A stretch of DNA of 64,000 nucleotides from Chlorops oryzae. Lineage: Eukaryota; Arthropoda; Insecta; Diptera; Chloropidae. Positions 22,576 to 34,865 of this stretch are shown here, one piece after another. The translations under genes were made by a program, and so were the position numbers. Below the pieces are notes generated by a model. The model was given only the letters and a program-made list of their open reading frames with translations, was not told the origin of the DNA and did no database searches. The DNA lies in assembly GCA_020466095.1 (NCBI GenBank), contig CM035808.1, positions 38,910,395-38,974,394 on the forward strand, given 5' to 3'. How positions within the stretch are numbered: position 1 is the first letter of the stretch; each line of letters starts with the position of its first letter.

Positions 22576-24008
22576 GCCCTGAAGTACATAAGAAATATAT
22601 TTCCTTTTTTTTTTTTTTGTTCGAAAATCTCTAGGACTCAAAGAAGTTTTTCGTTTCAAAATAAAATCTTTGTTTTTTTTTCATTTAAATTGAAAAGTCG
22701 AAAGTTAAGAGAGAACGCACACTTTTTCTTGACTTTCATTGCTTTTGTGCTGGAATTTATGAACAATTAACTGTGCAATGGTGCAACACATTGCCGAACA
22801 TGAGTGAGTGCCAACTAGAACGAATAGGCCGATAGGTTCCATGGATGAAAAGGCGGCAAACAGTAGCAAAGAGAACATCGCGCCAGCTGAAGTTAATTGT
22901 AGACTTCATGTCCACAGACTTGAGACGGCAATCGCATGGACTTACAGTAACAAGACTTTGGACTAATGATAGGTATTAAGTTACGTTGGAAGGCTTTGAA
23001 GCTTACTTAAATGACAAAGCTGATGTGTTGAATGCCATAAAAGAAAGGTAAAGAAAAAAAACCGAATGGGCGAAAAGAAACTACAAAATAAAAACTACAA
23101 AAACGTTTAAGCTAAGCCGCGCTCAGCAAATTGATAGGGATTTTACGATTTAATTCATAGAACATTAAATGTTCTTATTACAAATTGGTTTTTTGAATAG
23201 CAGTGTGGATTTTTATAGAACTTTTAAATGGACTCAAAATTGGTTCCAGTTTCCCGATAATCAAAATTCGTATATATATTTTCGTATTAGCTGTTTTTGG
23301 GAACGGTTCTTAAAGGATATAAGAGATTGCGAAGCGATTCATAATTTTGAGATAGTCACTTATTTGAGGGCCACTACCCACTTTCCTCGAGATAGTCCGG
23401 GACATTTAAAAACACAAGAAGACTACCCTTTACATCAAAAACTTCTTATAGTTTGTCATGATATCCCAGTCCTTCATACGAAGGAAACTTTCTGAGCTCT
23501 AAAGTAGATAATTATTTATGACCCCCAATACGGAATCATAGCCCTTATAATTAGCTCCTTTTAAAAGTCATAAAGAACGTTTTTCCGTTCATATCTCTGA
23601 GCCTAATGTTTTTTTTTTTGCGGATACGAGTATTTCGGACTTACTGCAAAGTTCGAACTCCTAAAATAACAGTAACTTACAACATTTTTCCCACGACATC
23701 TAAATGAATTTTTCCATTTGGCCTTCTAAACACGACAAAAAACATTTTAAGTGTTTTTTTTTTTGGAAGCATTTTGGTTTTATAATAATGGGACTAGATG
23801 ACTAGACCTGTAAAACTATCCATTGTTGCGACCATCGATACTCTTAATAGTCGATAGCCTGAATTATGGATAGAACTATGTACATATGTATGTATATTAA
23901 ATATAAACCAAATTTGGTTGGAAAATTGTTAATGGTTTGAAGCTATTAAACATTTATATATCCCCCATTTTTAGTTTTAAATTTAAAAATTAACGATGGT
24001 CCTATAAT
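22576..24008. other. AT-rich gene-free stretch
   Basis: Only short T-rich frames are open; nothing resembles a domain or an RNA gene. Confidence 0.45.
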
Positions 24009-24011
24009 TAA

Positions 24012-25153
24012 GGTGCTGATTATGTATGGCAACCAAAAAAAGTTGAGTTGCCTCAGAGGCAACTGAACTATTAAGGCAACCGAACTAGAAATTGCGATTA
24101 CGGATGGCAACTTATTTTGGTTGACTATTGCGTCGCGTTTCCAACTGAAAATCTAGCATTTTCGGCAACTAAAAACATATGTTTCAAGAAAGCATCAATA
24201 TTTTTTGAAATTTGTTGATTTGAAACAGTTTTTTTGAAAAGTTTATGCATCAGGTTCACAAATTACGCGATAAAAAGAAATATATGGAGGTTATTTAGGA
24301 GATCTTTTTACTCACTGAAAATTAGAGACCAGGGCGCACAGGAGGATTCGTAATATTATACGTTGAAGAAGTTGCAACAGCCAAGCAGCCGGCACGTTCA
24401 AAATCCATTTAAATTGTTTTTAATTGAACTAAGCAATGAGACATCGCGCTATGTACTCGATGAATAAAACGCGACGTGGATAGATGTGGAAATGTCTTTA
24501 ATATGGTTTTGGAACAAACACCAATATGCATAGTGCTACAAGGAGAGCAAAATGTTCTAGAGCGACGAATATGTGGAACATAATAGAGGCTTAAAAAATT
24601 CTTCGAAACTGGTTCTTTACATAAAATCTGAATTTTAGTACATTCTGGAATCATGTACATTAATGGAATCATTGGGTTATTTCATTAAACTAAAGTTAGT
24701 ACTTAACGATTCAGCTATTCGGCAAATGTATTCCAAATCTTTCACCGCCCTTTATCTGGATGCTGTTCCAAAACCTCCTTTAATTTTTGTTAATATTTTT
24801 TTTTTTTGCTATCACCATTTTGTCTTTAATAGATAAAAACTATCAATAATTACAATAATTTTGTATTTAAAAAAAAATTCATTTAACTATGTTCCATTTT
24901 ACGAACTATTGCACCCCCAGGCAACTGAAAATTGGAAAAGGCAACTGCTAAATAGCAGTTGCCTTGTTTTGACTGTTAAGGCAACCGAACCGAAAAAGCG
25001 CTGCCATCCGTAATCGCTACAAAATTTGTGAGGCAACTAACAAGGCAACTAAAAAATCAGCTGCATTTCTAGTTGCCATACGTAATCGCAATTTGGTTGC
25101 CTTGCGCGAAAGGCAACCAAACTAAAAAAAAGTTGCCATACATAATCAGCACC
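24012..25153. mobile_element. PIF/Harbinger-like element with TAA target duplication
   Basis: The termini GGTGCTGATTATGTATGGCA and TGCCATACATAATCAGCACC are perfect inverted copies over 22 bases (through AC). TAA flanks both sides (24009-24011, 25154-25156), the 3-bp TWA signature of PIF/Harbinger. Sub-terminal inverted blocks also pair (GGCAACCGAAC with GATTACGGATGGCAAC at the left; CCATCCGTAATCGC and GTTGCC blocks at the right). The 1.14 kb element has only short, broken frames (87 codons at 24409-24672 on the minus strand), so it is non-autonomous. Confidence 0.8.
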
Positions 25154-25218
25154 TAAAACTTCAAATTTGATAAAATATTGTGCAAAAGTTCCTTTCACAA
25201 TTTATATGACGTGAAAAT

Positions 25219-25850
25219 ATACAAGGAGGCGAATTTTAAAGCTATTCTTACTCAATTTTCAGGAATCTATCAATACTTTGTAGCCATAGCACACGCAGTT
25301 TAGCATGGTGCCTATAATTCTCATTGAGTTCATAAAGTGGGACAGACAAGACTCCCAGAGTTTCTGAAGATCTTTCACGACGTGATGTGACAGGAAGGTG
25401 TGTATATTTGTCTTATTTATGGGTTTTTATTGTTAGGATAGGATATATATCGATAGTTTCGATACTCGACAGTTCCAATAATCGATAAGTTTGAGAATAG
25501 ATTATTTTTATAAACGAACTTTGAATTTTCAAGCGACTATACAAGGAGTCGAATTTTAAGGAATTTATTACTCACTTTTCATGAATCTATCCATTTCTTG
25601 TAACAATAATACTCGCAGTTTAGCATGGCGCCTATAATTCTCAATTCGTTTATAAAATGGCACACATAACACGCGCAGTATTTCTGAAGATTTTGCACGA
25701 CGTGATGTGGCAGGAAGATGTGTAAGTTTGTCTTATTGATGCGTTTTTATTTTAAGAACAGGAGATCTATCGATAGTTCGACACTCGAAAGTTTCGATAC
25801 TCGATAGTTCTGAGAATCAATTATTTTGATAATCGAAAGTTGCATTTTCA
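25219..25850. repeat. Old tandem duplication, about 319-base period, two units
   Basis: Unit 1 begins TATACAAGGAGGCGAATTTTA (25219) and unit 2 TATACAAGGAGTCGAATTTTA (25538). Shared landmarks are CGCAGTTTAGCATGG.GCCTATAATTCTCA, CACGACGTGATGTG.CAGGA and TATCGATAGTT. The units differ mainly by substitutions, unlike the indel-rich duplications at 13-16 kb and 50 kb, so this looks like a real, older duplication. Each unit ends in a cluster of TATCGATA/GATACTCGA motifs. Confidence 0.75.
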
Positions 25851-28800
25851 GACTGACTGCCGCCCTAATCAAAATAAGGGCAGTTGGAGGAATCTCTCCA
25901 TTTCAGCTGTCGAAATTTGTATGAAAAACTTTTATCGAAATTCGGGCATTTCCCCCATTGGTTTTAGTTTCGAAAATCGTGATAACTTCTTTCCTGAAAC
26001 AGATTAAGGTGCAGGTTCCCTCAAGCAAAACATATCGAAGAAACCCCAAAAAATAAAATAGACGGAAAAAGATGTATACATGCCCCTACATTTAAGCATA
26101 TGCATTAAGATTAATATTAAAAATATAATTATTAACGCTCTTTGAAAATAGAAAAATTTGCGATGAGTAAATTTCCTTAGGACAATTTTTAATGCTGAAT
26201 AAATCCTACTATTAACTTTTAAAACAAAAACTTTTTAAAGAGTTAATTGTAGCTTTTTCGAGCAGAACTGGGCAATCCTTCATCCGACTTGAATAAATTA
26301 ACTCTCAAATTATAGAAAATGAATTCCTCTACTACTTTTTGTCCCAACATTTTAAGACCGCTTAAGAAAGTAAGCTCCCGAAGACCTCCTTATTACCATG
26401 AAATGAATGGGCTTTCTCTAATTTTGGCTGAAAATTAGAGAAACGTTTTTAAAAGTTCTTAAAACTTGTACCGGCCTTACAAAATTCGCCTTAAAGAAAA
26501 GATCTTCAAATATAAATATACAACATTGTCTACTAAAGTCTATTGGATTAGCCAATTCAATGGTTTGTCCATAAAATGATTTAAATGTTTTGGTCTCATT
26601 TGGATAAAATATGTAAGAATCCCAACTTAATAATCCTAGAAAGCATCGCAGTTTTTTCCTTTGTTTTAAGTATTCAAAAATTAATTCACTTTAAAGCACT
26701 GAAATCCATTCGAAAAAGAAAAAAAATCATCACAACAAATCACAAAATTCATGCAGCGGAACACTTGACCACGAAATAACGACCGCGAACACATGTTTCT
26801 GGCTTGTAGCAAAAGTTATGATCCTACAGCTCGAAAATGCCCCTACACACTAGGAGAAATATTTACGCATTTAAAAACATAGTTACATACAATATTCAAT
26901 AGCTGTAAATTGGTGTCTGCATCCCGAAAAAGCGTAAAAGTGTCAAATTTTCGCAACACTCCCCAAGAACAAATGCCCACTGACTCCTGACTGTTGTCAA
27001 TTCAATAGCATTCCAGCATATGGGAGCTCTCCCATGTTTTAACTGAATATCGCATTTAATGCACAACAAGGCCTGTGGAAAATCATCATACAAAAATTTC
27101 AAGCAGTCAACGAGTGCATAATTTACTAGACCAATTTGCACAAACTGGACTGAGGACTACAGGAGCATGTGTTATCGACCCAGACTGCAGTGTGCAACCG
27201 AAAACATACAGAAACATGCACAGAAAAGTTCGTGCTTTCTGGCTAACGGGTTGAAGAGGTCGGGACGCATGGCTTTCGGCAAGCCTAACGCGTTAAGTGT
27301 CCATTGCAATGTGTTGCATGACGTCGCATCCCCGACCCCATGGACATTAATAGTTGACCAATTTGCAGGCGGCACGTTTGCACTTGACATATTTACTTGC
27401 CCTCTAAAGCATTTTGTTCGAAGAGCTGGACTGCTGCTGAGCACTTCATAAAAGCAGCGAAATTTCATTCAGAGCGGCTTTTTATGAAGGGTTTTCACGA
27501 ATTCTGTAGTAAAAAGCTGGTTACATATCAACAACTTAAGTAGGTATGTATGCACTAATCTTCATATTGCTTGTAACAATATCCTATTGTATTGGTAACC
27601 ATTAACCTAAGGCTTTTTTAGAAAAATGAACTTCTATGCTTTCAATAAAGTTGGACAAAAAATGGACTGGGAACCATTTCACTCTAAGTGATTGCATGGG
27701 AGGGAGAGAAAAGCCTTGATTGTAACCAAGTAGGGTACAATTCTTTCGCAACATTTGTTTCTACGTCTGACCGCTCAACATCAAGCCGACGATTTGAAAA
27801 ACGAAAATGACATAAAAGCTTAGGCTAACGTTAGACCCGAATAAATTCTCCAAAAAGTAAAATTCACCTTTTCAGGGGGTTTTGATAAGAGATGCGGAAA
27901 TCAAAATACGTGTCCCGGAATACGTTTTCGGGTACGCTTTAAAAATTTCAATGGGTTTACGTTGGAGGATGTTCGTTGAATCGGATTCCGAAGGGTTTTA
28001 AAGTAGGTATTGAAAGCATTTCTGGGGATCTCTAAGTTTATTCTACCCTAATCAAAACCGTGTGAAAACAAGGACACAATAGTGGTATTCAAGCAGGTAC
28101 GCAAAATTTGCGCACATTCGTTTGAAAACTCAAAGAAATTTGGCATGTGGGCTACTCTGAATTTCAATGATGACCTGTGTGTAAAAAGTTGGAGACTGGA
28201 CCGACCGCTCTTTTCAAATTAAAATATCTCCTTAATATTGCCTTATTCTATTAAAGGTCTATACAGAAAATCAGATTCACATGATCAATAGAAAACTACC
28301 ATGATCTTTGATTTTCTAAGTACGAAAATTTGTCAACAATTTTATTTTGATGTAGGTAGGTACTGATGATATTGAGATAACAAGCTCTATATAAGGGTCT
28401 GTCCATTATTTACGTACGGGAGATTTTGAAAATTTTTGAACGACCCTACATAAGAATAGTTAAGCTTAAATCAAATACCGATTTAAGCGAGCAATTGATT
28501 TTTCGAACAATTATGCTCACATAATAATTGGACGGCCCCCAAGCAGCCTCATTACAAAGTACTATGAAAAACGAATAGGTACATTTGTATGTTCATATAA
28601 TGGCTTACAAATATCGCAGTATTGTTGAGAGGAAGGGTCAAGCTATCAGCTCAAATCAAAAGGAGCCCGAAAAAAAACCCCGGGTATATGACATATTAGG
28701 TGTAGTAAAAAGAAATCCATTATTTTTCCAATAGATGGCGTTATTTATCTGCATCTCGCGTTGTATAAGTCCGATCGTGTTCCGCTAGGGGGCATTAGAA

Positions 28801-28961
28801 AGATGACAGTTCCTACTAAAAAAGCTTTTTTGACACTTTTTTGATTGATTGATTCAGTTTTGTTTGAGAGCTTGTCAAAGATGGACATTTTTATGCATTG
28901 AGCTAGAATCTGTTTAATTCCATAATCCGAAATCTAGAGATAAAGATAGCGCATTACGAGA
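25851..28961. other. Gene-free stretch
   Basis: No exon recognised. Overlapping frames of 94 and 98 codons on opposite strands at about 27170-27470 are mutually exclusive and lack domains. Confidence 0.4.
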
Positions 28962-29104
28962 AGGCCTGGTTCAGCTTTTTTGCCACCTTGGGCAAAAACA
29001 ATATTTACTGATCCTAGGGGTGGCACTAATGGGGTACTGTTTTCGCATATGTATGTGTCGGTCTGGGTATTTGCCCTGTTTGCCACCCCTTAATCGGGTT
29101 AAAC
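28962..29104 (-). repeat. Dispersed repeat, copy 2 (inverted relative to 471-603)
   Basis: Read on the minus strand it matches 471-603: CCCGATTAAGGGGTGGCAA, CAGTACCCCATTAGTGCC and AATATTGTTTTTGCCCA occur in the same order. An AGGCCTGG end corresponds to the GGACCTGCC end of copy 1. Confidence 0.5.
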
Positions 29105-32100
29105 ACTTTTATAAAAATATGAAATTCTTAATATCTAGCTCATTTGAATTTAATGACCGTTAATTTTCGGACTCTATGTATCTCTCCGTCGATTGCTTAA
29201 TCCATAAATAAATAAATTGTTGTCGATGTACATACCTGCAATGAAGGCTTATGCAAAGCACATAAAATTTTCGCGCACGCTTTACTCCTGCGCATGTGAA
29301 GAAAAGGAGCGTAAAATCTTAACCAAAGTGTGAAACCGCAGCGAAAGATCGGTAGCGAATTTAAAAAATTGCCAACAAGGAACATGACCGCATTTGCAGC
29401 TACCTACAACGGTATTAAAAACGCCACCAATATCAGCGTGTTGTCAATGGCCGCAGCCAAAAAGCACACCAAGAACATGTACATCATCCGCAGTGAAATC
29501 AATTTTCCCCGGCGAGCCACGATTCAAAGTACGCTCATCTCAATTCCTCCAGCCTAATTCGGATCAGAATAAACCAACAAAATGCCTCTCTGAAATCGTT
29601 CGTCTGCGCGAAATGAAGGCGTCATCGATATCATTATCATTATTATCATCATCATTATCGTCTTATGCGAACTTGAACGTTGGCCAAGTCAGAAGATCAT
29701 CTCATCAGTCAATAGTATTGAACGAGAGGCATGATCCCTTCGCGTTCGCGCACTGATCGTGCTCACTGATTATTGTGTGTCAATTACGGCTGATAGAGTT
29801 CTACATATCAAGGCGAATTCCGTCAGAAAGTCTAATCCAATCTAGCCAGCACTGTAGGTAATTCCATTCAATTTCCAATCTCTTGTTATTTGTTCGTTCA
29901 CCTGTCAGGACTTTAGAGTTCAGAAGTCTTGCTCCATTATTATGATTACGAAAATGCAAATACGAGCTCATATTATGAACAATAAGTTCGCGTACAGACT
30001 TAAAAGAACGATGGTACTTTAAGTTTACCAAAAAAGTTGTAACAGGATCGAGGGACTTTAAAGCTGCCAACCGGACAGGCGAATTGTTTTGACTTCATGC
30101 TTCGAATGCAGACTGTGAAAGGTTTGATCATAAGATAAATTTGCTTATTCCGACCGATAATTTACTTATGTATGTTCAAGGTTCTAACAATGCCATCGTA
30201 TGACTACATAGTGTCTGGCATGGCTGGCTGTAGCTCATAAGCTTGATTTATGCATTCAAAACTTCTTTCGAGATCTTTTTCAATTTCCTTTTCACCTGAA
30301 ATAAATTTGCCGGCTCTGCGCACGATCGCTCTGGCGTTGGGGATATGAAACGTTTGAAGTGGATGATCCTGCACGTCGTTCATTGCCTTTCTTTGGCGGA
30401 ACGTAAATGCGCTGCTTTCGTCGCTGATGTGCCACTGTTGTTGGACCAACACGGGTTCATTTTCGGAAGTCAATCATAATTATGCGCTCACTGTAAATTG
30501 AAAACAAGATCGAGTGAGAAATTCCGCATTAAGGGTTACTGCAAAAGAAGCAGAAGAAGAATGAAGAAGAAGAGATCAAATTGTTCTTGACTGTATGACT
30601 TTCCGATCAAGCTTAAATTCATTCAATTTTATGAGCAACATTATTAGAAACGTTAGTGATATATACGAGCAATTACAATTAATAATTCTTTTAAAACTTA
30701 TTTGCTTTCGGCTGGGCACTCACCTGAACAGTTAAGAACAACAGAAAGAATGCACAATTAATATTTGGTACTTTCAAGAACACTAGCAGGTGAGCGCGTG
30801 CCACGTTTGACATTTAACCGATTGTTTGATTAATCGAGATTTTTTCAAATCCTAAATTCTTGATTATTTTTTGTGAAATTCGATTGTTTTAATAAACAAA
30901 TAAAAGTGAAATAACGGACATGTTGATTATTTCAGTCAAGTTCGCTTGATCAGGAGCCATTTTAATTGGCTTTTATCGGCTCCTGAATGTGGCTTTCGTT
31001 CTGTTGATCTGTTGATCTGGCAATAAGAAACACTTTTTAAGCAACAGTTCAGCTGCAGTTGGTCGCCATGCATTTTATATGGGAGTTTACTTCCCGTTTC
31101 AGTTGAGTAGCCAGCCTAAAGAGCAATATTTTAAGCTCCCATAAAAGTTGACTTTTACTATACGCAAAGAATTTATTCGTTTGATTTAATATTATTGAGT
31201 TTATTCTTATTTTTACGGGTTATCTACTGAATTTACATGGCTCTATTCTTGTATGAAATCTAAGCAGAAATCTTCCAAGCATTGTTCTGATTTATATTGC
31301 ATTTTTCGTGGTCTTTTTTGCTATTTTTCTTCATTGGAAAAAAAAAAGATTCTGGAATTAATTGTCGCTTAAAATCAATCAGTTGATCAATTAATTTATA
31401 ATTAGTTTAAATGTACAACCTGACACCCAATCAGAAGCGTAGGGAGGGGGTACAAGGGGGCAGCCGCCTCGGGCGCCAAATCATATTTAAATTTTTATCA
31501 AGGTATTTTGATTGAGTCGGGTTGGATGGGGCGGCATTTCCTGCATTGTGCCATATCATACATACAAAAATGAATAGTTATATTGTTCCAGAGGTATCCT
31601 GTAAAAATTGCCCAAGACCACAACCATTTAGATCTCTGAAGATTTTCATGATCATAAAAGAGCTTCGCACACTGGTTCCGAATTTTTAAAATTTAATCGT
31701 GGGGTTAGAAATAAGTTCATATATTTTTCTTTGAAACATCTCGAAAAATTTAGATTGAAGGTAAGTTTTGTGCATTTTTTCTAAAAAAGCCCTAATACTA
31801 ATGGTGGACAAATAAAGACAATTTTTGTGGATGGTGGTTATAATTTAAAATAAGCTTACATCACATCTTTTTAGTTCCATTTGAATCCCAGGTTAATATC
31901 GTTCTCGAACTTGATCTCACTCATATCTCAGTCAATATGCATGCCAAATTTCGTCAGAATAGCTTAACTTCTTCGATAAAAACACTGCACACAAACAGTC
32001 AGGCGAGCATGACTTCATCAGTTCTCCCGGCAACACTTATCATATTTATTGTGTGGACTATTCGGAAGTGAAAACTTTTTTCACAGAAGGCCAATTCCAT

Positions 32101-32320
32101 GAAAACGGTCCCAACAGTCACTCACCTTTTTTAAGTTTAGCTGACATTTAAAAAAAAAAGTACCTATATGATTCTGAAGGAATCAAAATTTTGAAAACGT
32201 TTAACAATATTTAAGGCTGTCACGGGTTTCACGGGCGGGACCGTTTCTCGTGGAATTACGCAAAACCTAAAAAATAAGCCAATAAATACTGTTTAGCTTT
32301 TTATCATTTAATATTCTAAG
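29105..32320. other. Stretch without a supported gene; two unexplained minus-strand frames
   Basis: The minus-strand frames at 29801-30070 and 30204-30473 (89 codons each) are more protein-like than their surroundings, but neither has an in-frame ATG at its 5' end with a usable upstream acceptor, and no family is recognised. A GC-richer block at 29390-29540 has an exon-like look on both strands. Nothing is called as a gene. Confidence 0.35.
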
Positions 32321-32326
32321 TTTATT
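32321..32326 (-). promoter_or_regulatory. Cwc15: AATAAA polyadenylation signal of CWC15
   Basis: TTTATT on the + strand, that is AATAAA on the minus strand, about 60 bases after the CWC15 stop codon. Confidence 0.6.
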
Positions 32327-32385
32327 CTAAAATTAAAAGAGGCAATACGAAAATCCAAGTAGGTACTCTCAAACACGACCAAAAA

Positions 32386-33410
32386 TCATTTGATATATTT
32401 CTCCATAAACTTCTTATGAAATTCGGAGCGCAGTGAATCGTTGATGAAATGCGATTTCTTTTCAGGTTCAGTACGAGCACAGTTTTTGAAGACAACGTCA
32501 TCATCCCAGCGTCGTTTGACTTTAAGATCCGCCTTCCCGGCAGTAGCACCACTGCCGGCTGAGTATGAAATCAGCGGATTGCCAGAAAGAATATTTTCCA
32601 TGCGTATGCGTTCTTCTTCTTGTTTCTTCTCTTGTTCCTTGCGTGCCGTGTCCTGTAGTCGCTCCTGTTTGATCTTATTTAACTCAGCTAACAAAGCCGC
32701 CGTATCGTCTTCATCCGAATCGGAATCGCTGTCGGAACTATCATTGTCCACTGGGTCGTCAGCGTCTAAGTTTGCTGGAGCAGCAGGCTGATCCAGCTTT
32801 AATCTTTTACTGCTGCCTCCACTGCTGGCATTATTTGCTTCTATCGCTTTTCGTACAATTGACGGTAGACTCTTGTTTGGGCGCACTTCACGCTCGCGGT
32901 CTTCGAGTTCTTTGCGGAAGTCACGGCTACGTAGTTCTTCGCTTGTTCCTTGTCCAGTTTCTCTGAAATATTAAGGTATAATGTTTAATTATTTGAATAA
33001 TAACACGCAATTACATAGAAAGAACGATATACGGAGTGAGTATGATTCATATTGCGATCTTCAAAAGTGACATAACTCAAATTGTAAAGTTTTCCGTAGA
33101 AAGTCGATTATTTCTTCACATTCGCAAGTTATCCAATAATTATAAATTTAATATCATTCTTCATAAGGAACGAAATGCATAATTTCTATGAACTTCCTGA
33201 CAGTGTTGTTTATTTAACGAAAAGATCGAATAAAACATGAAATATATTTTTTGAGTTGCGTCACTTTTGTTCGGCTCACCTGTATTTCAGTTTTGTGTGT
33301 CCAGGAAGATCTCTGCTCGAATATTGCTTACTAAGTGCACTCAGATCTTTTTCTCCGCGTCCACTACCTCCACGCGCTGGGTCGAATGTGGGACGAGCTG
33401 CAGTGGTCAT
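32386..33410 (-). CDS. Cwc15: CWC15 homologue, spliceosome-associated protein (two exons)
   Basis: Exons on the minus strand: 33410-33280 and 32962-32386, joined over a 317-base GT-AG intron (donor ACAG|GTGAGC, acceptor TATTTCAG|A). The split codon AG|A gives Arg, followed by [10 protein letters not shown]. The spliced product is 235 residues, close to human CWC15. It starts [15 protein letters not shown], the conserved CWC15 N-terminus. A middle acidic Asp/Ser stretch (about residues 100-125) is followed by a Glu/Lys/Arg-rich helix and a conserved end with [14 protein letters not shown] and [14 protein letters not shown]15 belongs to the Prp19-associated (NineTeen) part of the spliceosome and acts in the nucleus in pre-mRNA splicing. 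An ATG begins exon 1 directly. It is the fly orthologue known as c12.1. Confidence 0.95.
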
Positions 33411-33562
33411 TTTTTGCTGGAAGCTTCTTCAAATATCTTTTGTTTTGATTGAATAAACGTTTTCCGTAAATTACTGCTTGGCTTATCATCAGAACGTGAC
33501 AGTTAGGTATGTGGTTAGAGTATGGATGTAGCGGCGATGCTGCGAATTTATCGGTTTTTGAA

Positions 33563-33570
33563 TATCGATT
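33563..33570 (-). promoter_or_regulatory. DRE-like core promoter motif upstream of CWC15
   Basis: TATCGATT fits the fly DRE consensus WATCGATW and lies about 155 bases upstream of the CWC15 start codon. DRE motifs are common in fly housekeeping promoters. Single short motif, so the link is inferred. Confidence 0.35.
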
Positions 33571-33935
33571 CTTCTTGTTTTTACCTATACTGCGTTTGTA
33601 CGTACGCCTTAGGGCATGGGTACAATAGTCAGAGAGTAATTCGTGAGTGGGAGAGAGTGAGAGACAAATATAGAGGGAGAGCGAGGGAGATCCGCCAGCG
33701 CTGTTTATTTCAATCATAGAAAACTAAAGCATTCCATAAAAATACCCTTCCGCTTTTGCATTAACTGCATTGATTATAATATAAAAATATATCCGAGTTG
33801 GACACTATATCGCTTTGCAATGAAACATGGTACAAACTCAAATCAATGTTTTCGTATTTGTGCTACCACTTCGTGTCATTTTCAGTCAGGTAGCACGAAA
33901 AAGTTGTGTTAAACTTCCTTTGGATTTTCGTATAA

Positions 33936-34270
33936 GGGCCCTTTATACGGTTATATATGCTCACGAACTTAGCATGATGCAAAGTGTGTCATATAAAAAC
34001 ATATTGCGTTTACATGGACGAACATGTCATAAAACTTCATTTCGTTCCAATAATCAGCGAGAAAAGATGGCACGCGCATATATTAGATATATACTGTGTG
34101 CATGATGCAGCCATTTTCATTATAAAGCTTGTTCGTCACACCGACAGAAAAATCAAAAGTTTTTGAAAACTGGCGAGCATGTTGTAGAACTTGCTTTTTT
34201 GCGTTTACACACTAATACTTTTCATCATAGCCAATATATCCATGAACATATATGACCGTATAAAGGGCCC
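33936..34270. mobile_element. GGGCCC-ended MITE flanked by TATAA
   Basis: The ends are GGGCCCTTTATACGGT and ACCGTATAAAGGGCCC, inverted and extending through ATATATG on both sides. TATAA stands on both sides (33931-33935 and 34271-34275), a possible 5-bp target duplication. Length 335 bp; the short frames inside are not genes. Superfamily unclear. Confidence 0.7.
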
Positions 34271-34862
34271 TATAAGCTCGCCGGTCACACTTATGAAACA
34301 TGTTTCGAAAAACATCCCATTTGAATACATGAGAAAGAAAGAGAAACAAAGATTGTGTCAGAACATTCAACAAACAACCGCCTCTTTACTTTGCACGTCT
34401 TTCTCTATTCACAAATTGTTTCAAATCATGTTTTCATACGTGTGGCCGGCGAGAAACGGAGACTTCACTACTCGCGATTAATTTTTAATTCCGATTAGCT
34501 GCCGTATTAACGTAGTAAAAGAAGAAAACTAAATAGCTCAGATTAAGTGAGGGAAATCCGGGGGTCAGCCAAGCAATGCAAAAAAGAGGCAAAAAGTTAA
34601 TTTGCAGTATATCTTTATTAAATTGAATAAATAAGAGATGATCTTGCGTTCTGTTTGTCGGTGATTACGTAGCAGTATATATAACGCGTGAGAGAGTGAT
34701 CTTTTGCTTAAAGTAGCTGTAAGACAACTGAGATGATTTTAACCCTTTCGTGCCCAATATTGCATATAAGCAACATTCGAACGTCCTCCTTCTTTTTGCA
34801 GCTACGCCTATGTGATGCAGAAAATTTTTTTAATTTTAATAAAGTGCCGTCGATTAATTGTC
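34271..34862. other. AT-rich stretch, nothing recognised
   Basis: No coding or structural feature is seen. Confidence 0.45.
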
Positions 34863-34865
34863 TAA

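Noticed and set aside
22327..22770. 147-codon + frame
   Set aside because: Runs straight through the hairpin MITE at 22441-22573 and is Phe/Lys-rich from AT-rich DNA.
27167..27468. Opposing 94- and 98-codon frames
   Set aside because: Mutually exclusive, no domain, no splice context.
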